Part shown: piece after piece, positions 10,901-16,695 of the stretch
How positions within the stretch are numbered: position 1 is the stretch's first letter
Layout of the letters: the number at the start of each line of letters is the position of its first letter
Made by a program: the position numbers and the translations under genes
Source of the DNA: Deltaproteobacteria bacterium
Lineage (GTDB): Bacteria > Myxococcota > Myxococcia > Myxococcales > Anaeromyxobacteraceae
DNA: 64,000 bases
Assembly: GCA_016214955.1 (NCBI GenBank)
Contig: JACRMN010000023.1
Location: 274,501 to 338,500 of the forward strand
Direction: 5' to 3'
Notes under the pieces: model-generated
Databases searched by the model: none
Told to the model about the DNA's origin: nothing
The model's input: only the letters and a program-made list of their open reading frames with translations

Positions 10901-11236
10901 CTCGTCCTGCCGGGCCTTCTCCTCGGCGGCGACGATGGCGTCGTAGGCGCGGCGCTGCTCCGGCGACCCGCTCATCGCCTGGCGAGCCGCCTGCAGCTCG
11001 GCCCGGGCCGCCTCCCGCTTCTGCTGCGCACCGGGCGCCTGCAGCCGCTTCTCGGCCCGCTGCCTGTCGGCGCGCAGGTGCCGCTCGGCGAGCTGGAAGA
11101 ACTCGCGCTGGTGCTGCTTCCAGGGACGGCGGGCCACCACCTCGTCCCAGACCGCCCAGGCGGTGGACAGCGCGATGAGCGCCGCCAGCACCACGAAGGC
11201 GCGCTTCTGGCTCGTCTGCTCCAGGGGCTTGGCCAC
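7940..11236 (-). CDS. membrane-anchored octaheme cytochrome c of a bc-type complex
   Basis: A 1098-residue protein unlike the cytochrome c1 or f normally paired with cytochrome b. One N-terminal helix (FVVLAALIALSTAWAVW) anchors it. Residues ~40-210 are charged, Ala/Glu/Arg/Gln-rich coiled coil. Eight CxxCH motifs follow: CQSCH (~240), CTVCH (~444), CEKCH (~496), CWGCH (~524), CRACH (~645), CSGCH (~756), CRNCH (~881) and CTKCH (~992). Several of the later ones have a downstream Met (for example RMPNFW, KMPDL, RMPQF, RMPTF, RMPSFW) as expected for Met-ligated class I cytochrome domains. The GTG start has GAGGA eight bases upstream and lies eight bases after the subunit IV gene. It should accept electrons from the Rieske protein and spread them over the periplasm. 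Confidence 0.88.
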   Translation of the reverse strand: MAKPLEQTSQKRAFVVLAALIALSTAWAVWDEVVARRPWKQHQREFFQLAERHLRADRQRAEKRLQAPGAQQKREAARAELQAARQAMSGSPEQRRAYDAIVAAEEKARQDEAEAKLYLGFDKSEADAIYYQLREARHEGSREELALKGRLEAQEKEIARRAKILADATRSRQAAAEARRTFQKRVDDAQARLDALEKPVQEIDKRLAVFSSFTGTLPAIEQVWIRGLPNSWGADSVDRCQSCHAAVDRAGFSAPWEVLEAREAGMGPSDFRIQYGVDEELAEAYQAVQERICEKIPLPSAIVPVGGNPVVAEAPPPDEAAATACRPVERYRRWLEMSRAYCGASQRWLARTGFVRKDRGGAPLPPPGAEGPRVQAMKGHGQDHEAAGDDGLARVASACASPELVEAFEAAEKADPYDVKPVFRTHPRRFELLTRAHPPEKFGCTVCHGGQGAQTKGVAGRPFAHGADDHHWNDPLTEEVRVLGQKFKGAFVEAKCEKCHREELTVNRAPLLTRGKKLFVEAGCWGCHPTDGYNDLPRRGPALTSLESKTSPGWLQTWIAYPRGWRPHTRMPNFWPGAVDPQSVPRLGGESDEQVKARHVGLREQEVAQITAYLWVSSQPASLPRPPARAGSPARGKEIFDTVGCRACHVAEQGSAARRSEASATRDYAPNLWNVGDKATPEWIYGWIKNPRAQWIETKMPDLRLSDEEAAHVTAWLSSLRSGRSYPTPPDYAPEQRPALEKQAAAGKVLIAKYGCSGCHAIRGFENAQKIATELGEHGRKDPRLLDFGDVRWFTEEPLHRQTYVNFVWTKLHTPRIYGYELVETRMPQFDLSDDEALALLTFLKGQTGERDRIPRELLPGIDGPKLAVLTGERLVFWNGCRNCHEVERRGGVVRDLFRASTQSYAPPILTGEGAKVQPGWLFSFLKEPSPLRPWLQIRMPTFHFSDDDAGTLVKYFASASGKSFPYLTVDVPRPTGQRAQETLTLFRDLQCTKCHVVGKLGPKQDPRSAAPDFLLARRRLRPDWIPLWLRNPNALMEGTRMPSFWDMEPSAEAPHKALGGDKQAQMEALRDLLMHLGEPGLSPAPAPRLSAVPPPRG

Positions 11237-11244
11237 GAGGATCC

Positions 11245-12042
11245 TCAGACGTTCAGGATGTTGGGGATGACCAGCACGTACTTGATGTTGAAGGCCAGGC
11301 GCAGGGCGATCTTCACCACCACGCCGGCCATCATCATGAAGAGCGAGGCGACGATGGCGTAGCGCACCGGCCCGAGCTGGCGCATGGGCTCGGCCCGGCG
11401 CTTCCAGCGCCACACCGCCGCCGGGACGCCCACCAGCCAGCCGCCGACGCAGAGCAGGCCGAAGGCCATCGCCCAGCCGGTGGAGCGGATGCCCAGGAAG
11501 TACGGCAGGTCGATGTTGGTGAGCGGGACGACCTTGTGCGGATCCCAGTAGTCCCAGGGCATGAAGAGGTTCCAGCCCGGGCCGCGCAGGAACACGCCGA
11601 TGACGATCATCCCCAGCCACAGGCCGATGAAGCCGACGAGGAAGGTGGAGATGGCGAACTTGCGCTCGCTCCAGGTGTAGTAGCCGTTCCCCCTGGGGTT
11701 GATGTCCACGTAGGGGATCACCATCAGGCCGACGATGATCAGGCCCGGCAGCACCACCCCGGCGATCCAGGGGTCGAAGTAGACCAGGATCTCCTGCAGG
11801 CCCAGGAAGTACCAGGGCGCCTTGGAGGGGTTGGGCGTCTTGGTGGGGTTGGCCGGCTCCTCCAGCGGCGCGTCGATGCCGATGGACCAGATCATCAGGA
11901 CCAGGACGAGGACGCAGCCGGCGATGAACTCGGCCCGGACGAAGTAGGGCCAGGAGTGGATCTTGTCGGAAAGCGTCGCGGGCGCGTCCGCCTTGCGCTC
12001 GGCGGCGGGGGCGGGGGCGGGGGCGGGCGTGGCTTCGGCCAT
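11245..12042 (-). CDS. petD: cytochrome b C-terminal subunit (subunit IV/PetD-like)
   Basis: A 265-residue inner-membrane protein corresponding to the C-terminal part of cytochrome b. After an Ala/Pro-rich head it has a helix (FIAGCVLVLVLMIWSIG), then NPSKAPWYFLGLQEILVY, which contains the quinol-site sequence variant PW(Y) found in place of PEWY in some split complexes. At least four further hydrophobic segments follow. Its separation from the b6-like gene (10 bases upstream) marks the split, b6f-type architecture. It works with the b6-like subunit, the Rieske protein and the octaheme cytochrome in quinol oxidation. The symbol is by similarity to PetD. Confidence 0.9.
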   Translation of the reverse strand: MAEATPAPAPAPAAERKADAPATLSDKIHSWPYFVRAEFIAGCVLVLVLMIWSIGIDAPLEEPANPTKTPNPSKAPWYFLGLQEILVYFDPWIAGVVLPGLIIVGLMVIPYVDINPRGNGYYTWSERKFAISTFLVGFIGLWLGMIVIGVFLRGPGWNLFMPWDYWDPHKVVPLTNIDLPYFLGIRSTGWAMAFGLLCVGGWLVGVPAAVWRWKRRAEPMRQLGPVRYAIVASLFMMMAGVVVKIALRLAFNIKYVLVIPNILNV

Positions 12043-12052
12043 GGCGTCCTCG

Positions 12053-12856
12053 CTACAGCGGCCCGGAGATGCCGCCGTCCTTCCGGACGCGCCAGAAGTG
12101 CAGCATCATCAGCACCGAGGCGAAGATGGGCAGGACGATGCAGTGCAGGACGTAGAAGCGCAGCAGCGTCGGCGCCCCCACCACCGTCCCGGCGGTCAGC
12201 AGCGCGCGCGCGTCGTAGCGCGGCGTCACGCCCAGCTCCGGCCCCAGCGGCCCCTCGTTGCCGAGCAGCGGGGTGGCACGCGCCATGTTGGTGCCGACGG
12301 TGACCGCCCAGATGGCCAGCTGGTCCCAGGGCAGCAGGTAGCCGGTGAAGGAGAGCAGCAGCGTCAGGGTCAGCAGGACCACGCCGACCACCCAGTTGAA
12401 CTCACGGGGCGGCTTGTAGCTCCCGGTCATGAAGACCCGGAACATGTGGACCCAGATGTAGATCACCATCCCATGCGCCGCCCAGCGGTGCATGTTCCGC
12501 ATGATCATTCCGAAGGGGACGTCGAAGTCGAGGTACTTCACGTCCCAGTAGGCGTACTCGGCGGTGGGCCGGTAGTAGAACATCAGCACCACGCCGGTGA
12601 CGACGGTGACCAGGTAGAGCAGGAAGGTGAGGCCGCCCGCACACCAGGTGAAGCGGAAGCGGACCGCGTGGCGCCGGATCTTGGAGGGGTGGAGGTGGAG
12701 CCAGACGTTGCCGGCCACCTGGAGCACGCGGTTGCGCGGGGTGTCGGCGTAGCCGTGCCGGAAGATGGAGCGCCAGACGTAGTTCCGCGCCAGGCGGTCG
12801 GCGAGGGTGGGCCTGGGCGCGGGGGCGGCTGCGGCGGCCTGGGTGTCGGGAGGCAT
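12053..12856 (-). CDS. petB: cytochrome b6-like subunit (PetB-like)
   Basis: A 267-residue membrane protein that carries the b hemes of the quinol-oxidising complex. Helix B has [20 protein letters not shown] and helix D has [19 protein letters not shown]: two pairs of His, each 13-14 residues apart, that ligate the two b hemes. [12 protein letters not shown] is the classical loop after helix B, and [13 protein letters not shown] follows. The ATG (12856) was chosen because it starts just after the Rieske stop, with 8 bases between, and the N-terminal [17 protein letters not shown] is amphipathic as usual. The length is somewhat above cyanobacterial PetB (about 215 residues) because of the N-terminal extension. 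Confidence 0.93.
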   Translation of the reverse strand: MPPDTQAAAAAPAPRPTLADRLARNYVWRSIFRHGYADTPRNRVLQVAGNVWLHLHPSKIRRHAVRFRFTWCAGGLTFLLYLVTVVTGVVLMFYYRPTAEYAYWDVKYLDFDVPFGMIMRNMHRWAAHGMVIYIWVHMFRVFMTGSYKPPREFNWVVGVVLLTLTLLLSFTGYLLPWDQLAIWAVTVGTNMARATPLLGNEGPLGPELGVTPRYDARALLTAGTVVGAPTLLRFYVLHCIVLPIFASVLMMLHFWRVRKDGGISGPL

Positions 12857-12864
12857 GGTGGCCC

Positions 12865-13422
12865 CTAGGCGCCGGTGTAGCGGAGGAACGACTGGGGGTC
12901 TTCCCACTGCCCCAGCTCGTGGCGGTAGCGCACCGCGGTGTCGACGAGGAGCTGGCCGTCGTCGGCCAGCGCGATCTTGACCCGCTCCAGCGGGCGCGGC
13001 GTCGGGCCCTCGAAGTTGACGCCGTCGATGGTGTAGCCCGAGCCGTGGCAGGGGCACTTGAACTTGCCCTCCGGCCCCAGCCAGCGCGGCGTGCATCCCA
13101 GGTGCGTGCAGATGCCCAGCAGCGCGTAGATCTCCCGGTCGTTGCGGACGATCCAGACCCGCTGCGACTTCATCCAGCGCTCCGAGACCTCGCCGACGAT
13201 GTACTCGTTGGGGTAGCCGGCCTTGAAGGTGGTGGGCGGCTCGAAGAGGACGCGCGGGAACAGCATCCGGGTGACGGCGGCGCCTGCACAGGCCAGGCAG
13301 CCGAGGATGGCGGTGGAGGCGGCCAGCGAGGCGACGTCGCGCCGGCACCAGATGTGTTCGGTGGCGCCCTCCACGGTGGGGGCAGCGCCGTGGGTCGCGG
13401 TCCCGCTCTTCGCGTCGGTCAC
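12865..13422 (-). CDS. petC: Rieske iron-sulfur protein of the bc complex
   Basis: A 185-residue protein with one N-terminal membrane segment ([21 protein letters not shown]) and a periplasmic Rieske fold. The [2Fe-2S] ligands are in CTHLGC and CPCHGSG, about 17 residues apart, and a Pro-loop (GPTPRPLER) follows. It takes the first electron from quinol at the b6-like subunit and hands it to the c-type subunit. The GTG start at 13422 has GGAGG eight bases upstream, which decides it over longer reading-frame extensions. It is the first gene of the minus-strand operon that runs to 6889. Confidence 0.94.
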   Translation of the reverse strand: MTDAKSGTATHGAAPTVEGATEHIWCRRDVASLAASTAILGCLACAGAAVTRMLFPRVLFEPPTTFKAGYPNEYIVGEVSERWMKSQRVWIVRNDREIYALLGICTHLGCTPRWLGPEGKFKCPCHGSGYTIDGVNFEGPTPRPLERVKIALADDGQLLVDTAVRYRHELGQWEDPQSFLRYTGA

Positions 13423-13473
13423 CTTCGGCCTCCTCGGTTGACGTGCTCCGCTACTCGGATGGGAGCCGCTCCT

Positions 13474-13490
13474 TTCCCAGATCCGTGCCA
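13474..13490 (-). promoter_or_regulatory. conserved element C, left copy
   Basis: On the minus strand this reads TGGCACGGATCTGGGAA and is identical in all 17 bases to 14775-14791. It lies 52 bases before the Rieske GTG. The TGGCAC-N5-TGGG layout has sigma-54 -24/-12 spacing, but the near-invariant GC at -12 is replaced by GG, so it is more safely called a conserved site of unknown reader. Confidence 0.55.
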
Positions 13491-13555
13491 GCGCCCCGGC
13501 CCTCGCCAAACGGCCGGAAAGCGCGCGCCGCGCCCCGGGGCCGGGGACGGCCCGC

Positions 13556-13582
13556 CTGCCAGAACGGCTTGTGCGCGATCAA
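13556..13582 (-). promoter_or_regulatory. conserved element B, left copy (FNR/CRP-like half-sites)
   Basis: On the minus strand it begins TTGATCGCGCACAA and continues GCCGTTCTGGCAG. Twenty-three of 27 bases match the right copy at 14670-14696. The first 14 bases have the TTG-N8-CAA outline and the length of FNR/CRP-family boxes, with half-sites TTGAT and TTGTG. A regulator of that family is a reasonable guess; no such gene is in the window. Confidence 0.5.
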
Positions 13583-13634
13583 GGGAGGCCGCATCCCCGC
13601 GCCGGGCCGGCCGATTGCGCCGGGCGGCCGCCAC

Positions 13635-13649
13635 CTGCCAGCTTGGCAG
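13635..13649. promoter_or_regulatory. conserved inverted repeat A, left copy
   Basis: CTGCCA-GCT-TGGCAG is a perfect 6-bp inverted repeat with a 3-base centre. The right copy (14604-14618) keeps both arms and changes only centre bases. It lies about 50 bases upstream of element B in both cassettes. The symmetry suggests a site for a dimeric regulator. Confidence 0.55.
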
Positions 13650-13717
13650 CCGCCGCCTGGCCCGGGCGGGGGACGAAACGAAGATTGTCGGGTGGTGGGC
13701 CGGCCCCTGCTTGTGAT

Positions 13718-13733
13718 TGGCAATCCGATTGCG
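13718..13733 (+). promoter_or_regulatory. sigma-54-like promoter
   Basis: TGGCAATCCGATTGCG matches the consensus TGGCA at -24 and TTGC at -12 with the exact 10-base gap between GG and GC. The predicted transcript start is near 13744, giving a leader of about 42 bases with a GGAGG ribosome-binding site before the ATG at 13786. The sigma-54 activator gene at 5463 is a candidate partner. Confidence 0.6.
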
Positions 13734-13785
13734 CTAGAGATGCCCGACCGGCGGGCCATGAGGGTGACCCGCGCGCGGAGGCCGC

Positions 13786-13962
13786 ATGGGACCGCTGCAG
13801 AACTTCTGGGCCATCGTCTCGCTGCCCGACAACATCCCCATCGTGCTGATGCTGGGCCTGGTGGGTTACTTCACCTGGCTCAGCTTCCGCGAGGCCCGCA
13901 AGCACGATCGCCTCATCCAGGAGGGAAGGCGCGACGAGGTGTTGAAGGCGATGCAGGACTGA
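13786..13962 (+). CDS. 58-residue single-helix membrane protein, conserved near respiratory genes
   Basis: A short but convincing gene, with GGAGG five bases before the ATG. The protein has a head with LQNFWAIVSLPDN, one membrane helix (IPIVLMLGLVGYFTWLSF) and a charged tail (REARKHDRLIQEGRRDEVL). From memory, similar PDNIP-helix-FREA proteins sit near multiheme cytochrome and bc-type genes in Geobacter-like bacteria; this was not checked. It resembles CcoQ-type small subunits in design. It stands divergent to the bc operon behind its own sigma-54-like promoter, so it may be an inducible accessory subunit. Confidence 0.7.
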   Translation: MGPLQNFWAIVSLPDNIPIVLMLGLVGYFTWLSFREARKHDRLIQEGRRDEVLKAMQD

Positions 13963-14016
13963 GCACCTCGCGTTCCGCGGAATCCTGGAGGGCTCCGGGC
14001 TCCGGGCTCGTACCCC

Positions 14017-14538
14017 TCACACCGAGCGCGTGGCCCAGGCCTGCGGCAGGTGGCGCCGGAGCAGCGCCGCCAGTTGCTCGCCGTCGAGCAGGTCCACCGG
14101 CTGCCCCCGGGCCGCCTCGTGCGCCTCGGCCGAGAAGCGGCCCAGCGTCACCAGCACCGCCTTGCCCACCGCCTCGGCCCGCGCGGCGTCGAGCAGCGTG
14201 CGCACCTCGTCGGCGTCCACCGATCCTCCCTCGGCAGCCAGCAGCCCGCGCACGTAGATGCGCCCGCCGCGGATGGGGGTCGGGTCGTTCGCCAGGAACT
14301 CCACCGCGCCGCCCCCCTGCTGCCCGGGCTCGGGAGCGAAGCCCATCTCGGCGAAGAGCGCGCGCAGCGCCCGCTGCAGCGCCTCGGTGCCCCCGGCCCG
14401 CAGCCAGCCCAGCTCGGAGGGCGCTGCCGCCTCGCCGCCGGCCGAGGCCGCGGGCGAGACCGGCTGCCCCCTGCCCACCAGCAGGATGATCAGGAAGCCG
14501 ACGACGGTGGCTGCGCCGGCGAGGAGGAGGAGGCCCAC
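14017..14538 (-). CDS. membrane-anchored Mrr/restriction-endonuclease-like domain protein
   Basis: About 173 residues: one N-terminal helix (LLLLAGAATVVGFLIILLVG), a linker, then a domain with GFAPEPGQQGGGAVEFLAN, GRIYVRGLL, a helix around DADEVRTLLDAARAEAVGKAVLVTLGRFS, and a final DLLDGEQLAALL. The last segment (VTLGRFS ... DLLDGEQL) is the tail motif of Mrr-type PD-(D/E)xK nucleases. The acidic and Lys catalytic residues are not obviously intact, so it may be a non-catalytic member. The start is uncertain: GTG 14538 just before the helix, or ATG 14643, which would run through the regulatory repeats; neither has a clear ribosome-binding site. It lies inside the interval between the two cytochrome modules. 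Confidence 0.6.
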   Translation of the reverse strand: MGLLLLAGAATVVGFLIILLVGRGQPVSPAASAGGEAAAPSELGWLRAGGTEALQRALRALFAEMGFAPEPGQQGGGAVEFLANDPTPIRGGRIYVRGLLAAEGGSVDADEVRTLLDAARAEAVGKAVLVTLGRFSAEAHEAARGQPVDLLDGEQLAALLRRHLPQAWATRSV

Positions 14539-14603
14539 GCCGGCATGTTGCGCGGGGGCGGGCAGCCCGCGCAAGGCCGGGCCCCGAGCGGCGCCTGCGC
14601 CAC

Positions 14604-14618
14604 CTGCCAACCTGGCAG
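14604..14618. promoter_or_regulatory. conserved inverted repeat A, right copy
   Basis: CTGCCA-ACC-TGGCAG, a perfect 6-bp inverted repeat extended to 7 bp by a flanking C and G. It matches 13635-13649 and lies about 51 bases before element B, as in the other cassette. Confidence 0.55.
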
Positions 14619-14669
14619 GCGCGCCGGCGCAGCGCCAAGCCATTGCCACTTGGCGGCAATCGCGGGCAA

Positions 14670-14696
14670 TTGACCCCGCACAAGCCTTTCTGACAG
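14670..14696 (+). promoter_or_regulatory. conserved element B, right copy (FNR/CRP-like half-sites)
   Basis: It begins TTGACCCCGCACAA and continues GCCTTTCTGACAG, matching 23 of 27 bases of the left copy on the opposite strand. It reads toward the NHL/cytochrome operon. The TTGACC could also serve as a -35 box, but no good -10 follows at 17 bases. Confidence 0.5.
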
Positions 14697-14774
14697 AGGG
14701 GTGGCCCGCGCGCGTCCGGCGGCGGCGGGCCGCCCGCCCTGCGCCGGCGGGCCCTTGGCGCGGCCGGAGGCCGG

Positions 14775-14791
14775 TGGCACGGATCTGGGAA
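14775..14791 (+). promoter_or_regulatory. conserved element C, right copy
   Basis: TGGCACGGATCTGGGAA, identical to the left copy. It ends directly before the GGGGGAGG ribosome-binding site of the NHL gene. If read as a sigma-54 promoter it would start the transcript inside that ribosome-binding site, which argues against that reading. Confidence 0.55.
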
Positions 14792-14808
14792 TGGGGGAGG
14801 TGAACCCC

Positions 14809-15876
14809 TTGGCCCCCGCCCGCCCTCCCCTCCCGCTTCGCCCCGGCCTCGCCCTGGCACTGGCGCTGGGCGGCGCCGCCTGCGCCGGCACGGTGCGCCC
14901 GCCGCCGGTCTGGCCGGCTCCACCGGCCACCGAGCGCATCCGCCACGTGGGCACGCTCTCCGGGGGCGCCGACCTGGAGGGCAGCGCGGCCCGCTTCTGG
15001 CGGCGCCTGGCGGGCCTGGAGGCGCCGGCGCGGCTCTACCACCCGCTGGCGGTGGCGGTGTCGCCCGGGGGCGACCTGCTCGCGGTCTCCGACCAGGGGC
15101 TCAACCAGCTCCTGGTCTTCGACCTGGCCGCCTCCCGCCTGGCCACCATCGGCCGCGACGACCTCGGCGAGGCGCCGGGCGGCGTGGCCGTGGAAGGCGA
15201 GACGGTCTGGGTGGTGGTCCCGCTGCGCCGGGTGGCCCTGGCCTACGGGCGCGACGGCCGTCCGCTGCGCTCGCTCGACCTCTCCGACTGCGAGCGCCCG
15301 CTCGGGCTGGCCGTCGACGCCGCGCGGAAGCTGCTCTACGTGAGCGACGTCTCCTCGGCCCAGGGCGCCGGCCACGCGGTGCACGTCCACGCCCTCGTGG
15401 GCGGGGAGCACGTCCGCACCCTCGGCCGGAAGGGGCACGGCAAGGGCGAGCTCTTCTTCCCCACCTTCCTGGCCCTCTCGCCGGGCGGGAGCCTGTACGT
15501 CGCCGACACCATGAACGCCCGGGTGGTGGAGTACGACGCCGAGGGGAACGCGATCCGGCAGTTCGGCGAGCGCGGCGACCGCTTCGGCCAGTTCGACAAG
15601 CCCAAGGGCGTGGCCCTCGACTCCTTCGGCAACCTCTACGTCGTCGACTCCTTCTTCGCCGCGGTCCAGATCTTCCGCCGCGACGCCCGCCTGCTCCTGT
15701 TCTTCGGCGGCCCCGGCGACTCCCCCGGCTTCCTCGCCAACCCGGCCGGCATCGCCATCGACGCCCGCAACCGCATCTACGTAGCCAACGGCCTCAACTT
15801 CCGCGTCGACGTCTACCAGCTGGTCAACACCTCGGCCCAGGACACCGCCCTGGCCGAGCTCCCCGCGGCGCGCTGA
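14809..15876 (+). CDS. NHL-repeat beta-propeller protein, first gene of cytochrome operon
   Basis: A 355-residue exported protein. A hydrophobic signal (PGLALALALGGAAC) ends in a Cys that may be lipidated, although the lipobox is imperfect. The rest is a beta-propeller with NHL repeats, for example HPLAVAVSPGGDLLAVSD, RPLGLAVDAARKLLYVSD, FPTFLALSPGGSLYVADT, KPKGVALDSFGNLYVVDS and NPAGIAIDARNRIYVANG. TTG 14809 was preferred because GGGGGAGG lies eight bases upstream; ATG 14791 would have no ribosome-binding site and would overlap element C. Such propellers are recurrent neighbours of filament-type cytochromes. A scaffold or assembly role is inference. Confidence 0.85.
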   Translation: MAPARPPLPLRPGLALALALGGAACAGTVRPPPVWPAPPATERIRHVGTLSGGADLEGSAARFWRRLAGLEAPARLYHPLAVAVSPGGDLLAVSDQGLNQLLVFDLAASRLATIGRDDLGEAPGGVAVEGETVWVVVPLRRVALAYGRDGRPLRSLDLSDCERPLGLAVDAARKLLYVSDVSSAQGAGHAVHVHALVGGEHVRTLGRKGHGKGELFFPTFLALSPGGSLYVADTMNARVVEYDAEGNAIRQFGERGDRFGQFDKPKGVALDSFGNLYVVDSFFAAVQIFRRDARLLLFFGGPGDSPGFLANPAGIAIDARNRIYVANGLNFRVDVYQLVNTSAQDTALAELPAAR

Positions 15877-15905
15877 CCCCGACGCCGCGACCCCCGGAGC
15901 CCGCG

Positions 15906-16685
15906 ATGATCGAGCCCTCCCGCCGCGCCGCCTCCCTGCCGCTCCTCCTCCTCCTGCTCGGCCTCGCCGGGCCCGCCGCCGCCCAGACCGGCCCGGCCTC
16001 CATCGCCACCTCGAAGCACAACTTCCAGCTCCAGACCAACCCGGTCCACGTGGACGGCGCGGTGGCGGGATCCGAGGACGGCCTCTGCGTCTTCTGCCAC
16101 ACGCCGCACAAGGGCGCCTCGTCGCTCCTGCTCTGGAACCACCAGTTCTCGGCGGGCAGCTACTCCTGGAAGGACGTGACCGCCGGGCGCACCACGGGCG
16201 GCACCAGCTACCCCGCCAACCTGCGCACCTGGTCCGGCTCCACGGCCAAGTGCCTCTCCTGCCACGACGGCACCGTGAGCGTGGGCTCGCTCTACTGGAG
16301 CAACGCCACCGCCAACCCCGGCGTGGCGATGGCCGGCCCCGACCAGACCGCCGGCGCCATCAGCAACCCGGCCTACGTCATCCCCCAGTTCGCCGACCGC
16401 GGCGACCTCTCCGGCAACCACCCGGTGGGCGTGCCCTACAGCTACGGCCAGGTGGCCAGCACCTACAACGGCATCACCACCGGCCCCGACGTGCGGCTGG
16501 CCCAGTGGGTGCCGGCCCCCACCGGCGTGAAGATCTTCGGCGCCGGCGGCGGCGGAGCGCCGGTGGCCGGCGCGGCCGGGATCGAGTGCGCCTCCTGCCA
16601 CGATCCCCACGGCACCGGCAATGCCTTCTTCCTGCGGGTGACCAAGACCGGCAGCCAGCTCTGCCTCTCCTGCCACATCAAGTGA
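15906..16685 (+). CDS. OmcE-like tetraheme cytochrome c (possible filament subunit)
   Basis: A 259-residue exported protein with a signal peptide (LPLLLLLLGLAGPAAAQ) and four heme motifs in the order CVFCHTPHKG, CLSCHDGT, CASCHDPHG and a C-terminal CLSCHIK. The conserved opening SKHNFQ, the HTPH after heme 1, NHPVGVPY before heme 3 and a motif at the very C-terminus are the layout I know for OmcE, the tetraheme cytochrome that polymerises into extracellular filaments in Geobacter. Length and spacing agree. It lies between an NHL protein and an outer-membrane barrel. Filament formation is inference from the family. Confidence 0.85.
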   Translation: MIEPSRRAASLPLLLLLLGLAGPAAAQTGPASIATSKHNFQLQTNPVHVDGAVAGSEDGLCVFCHTPHKGASSLLLWNHQFSAGSYSWKDVTAGRTTGGTSYPANLRTWSGSTAKCLSCHDGTVSVGSLYWSNATANPGVAMAGPDQTAGAISNPAYVIPQFADRGDLSGNHPVGVPYSYGQVASTYNGITTGPDVRLAQWVPAPTGVKIFGAGGGGAPVAGAAGIECASCHDPHGTGNAFFLRVTKTGSQLCLSCHIK

Positions 16686-16695
16686 GCGGCGCAGG

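Larger units (their letters stand above)
13423..13785. promoter_or_regulatory. divergent regulatory region between bc operon and the 58-residue gene
   Basis: These 363 bases hold no convincing gene. They carry the left copy of a three-part cassette reading toward the bc operon (sites at 13474-13490, 13556-13582 and 13635-13649) and, at the other end, a sigma-54-like promoter reading rightward. The three sites recur in the same order upstream of the cytochrome operon at 14604-14791, so this region is likely the main control point for both respiratory modules. Confidence 0.6.

Noticed and set aside
13443-14489. A 348-codon open frame on the plus strand across the intergenic region
   Set aside because: Low-complexity product; it overlaps the 58-residue gene, the Mrr-like gene and the conserved regulatory sites in another frame.
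14775-14791. Element C read as a sigma-54 promoter
   Set aside because: TGGCAC is perfect, but the -12 GC is GG in both copies, and in the right copy the transcript would start inside the ribosome-binding site of the NHL gene.
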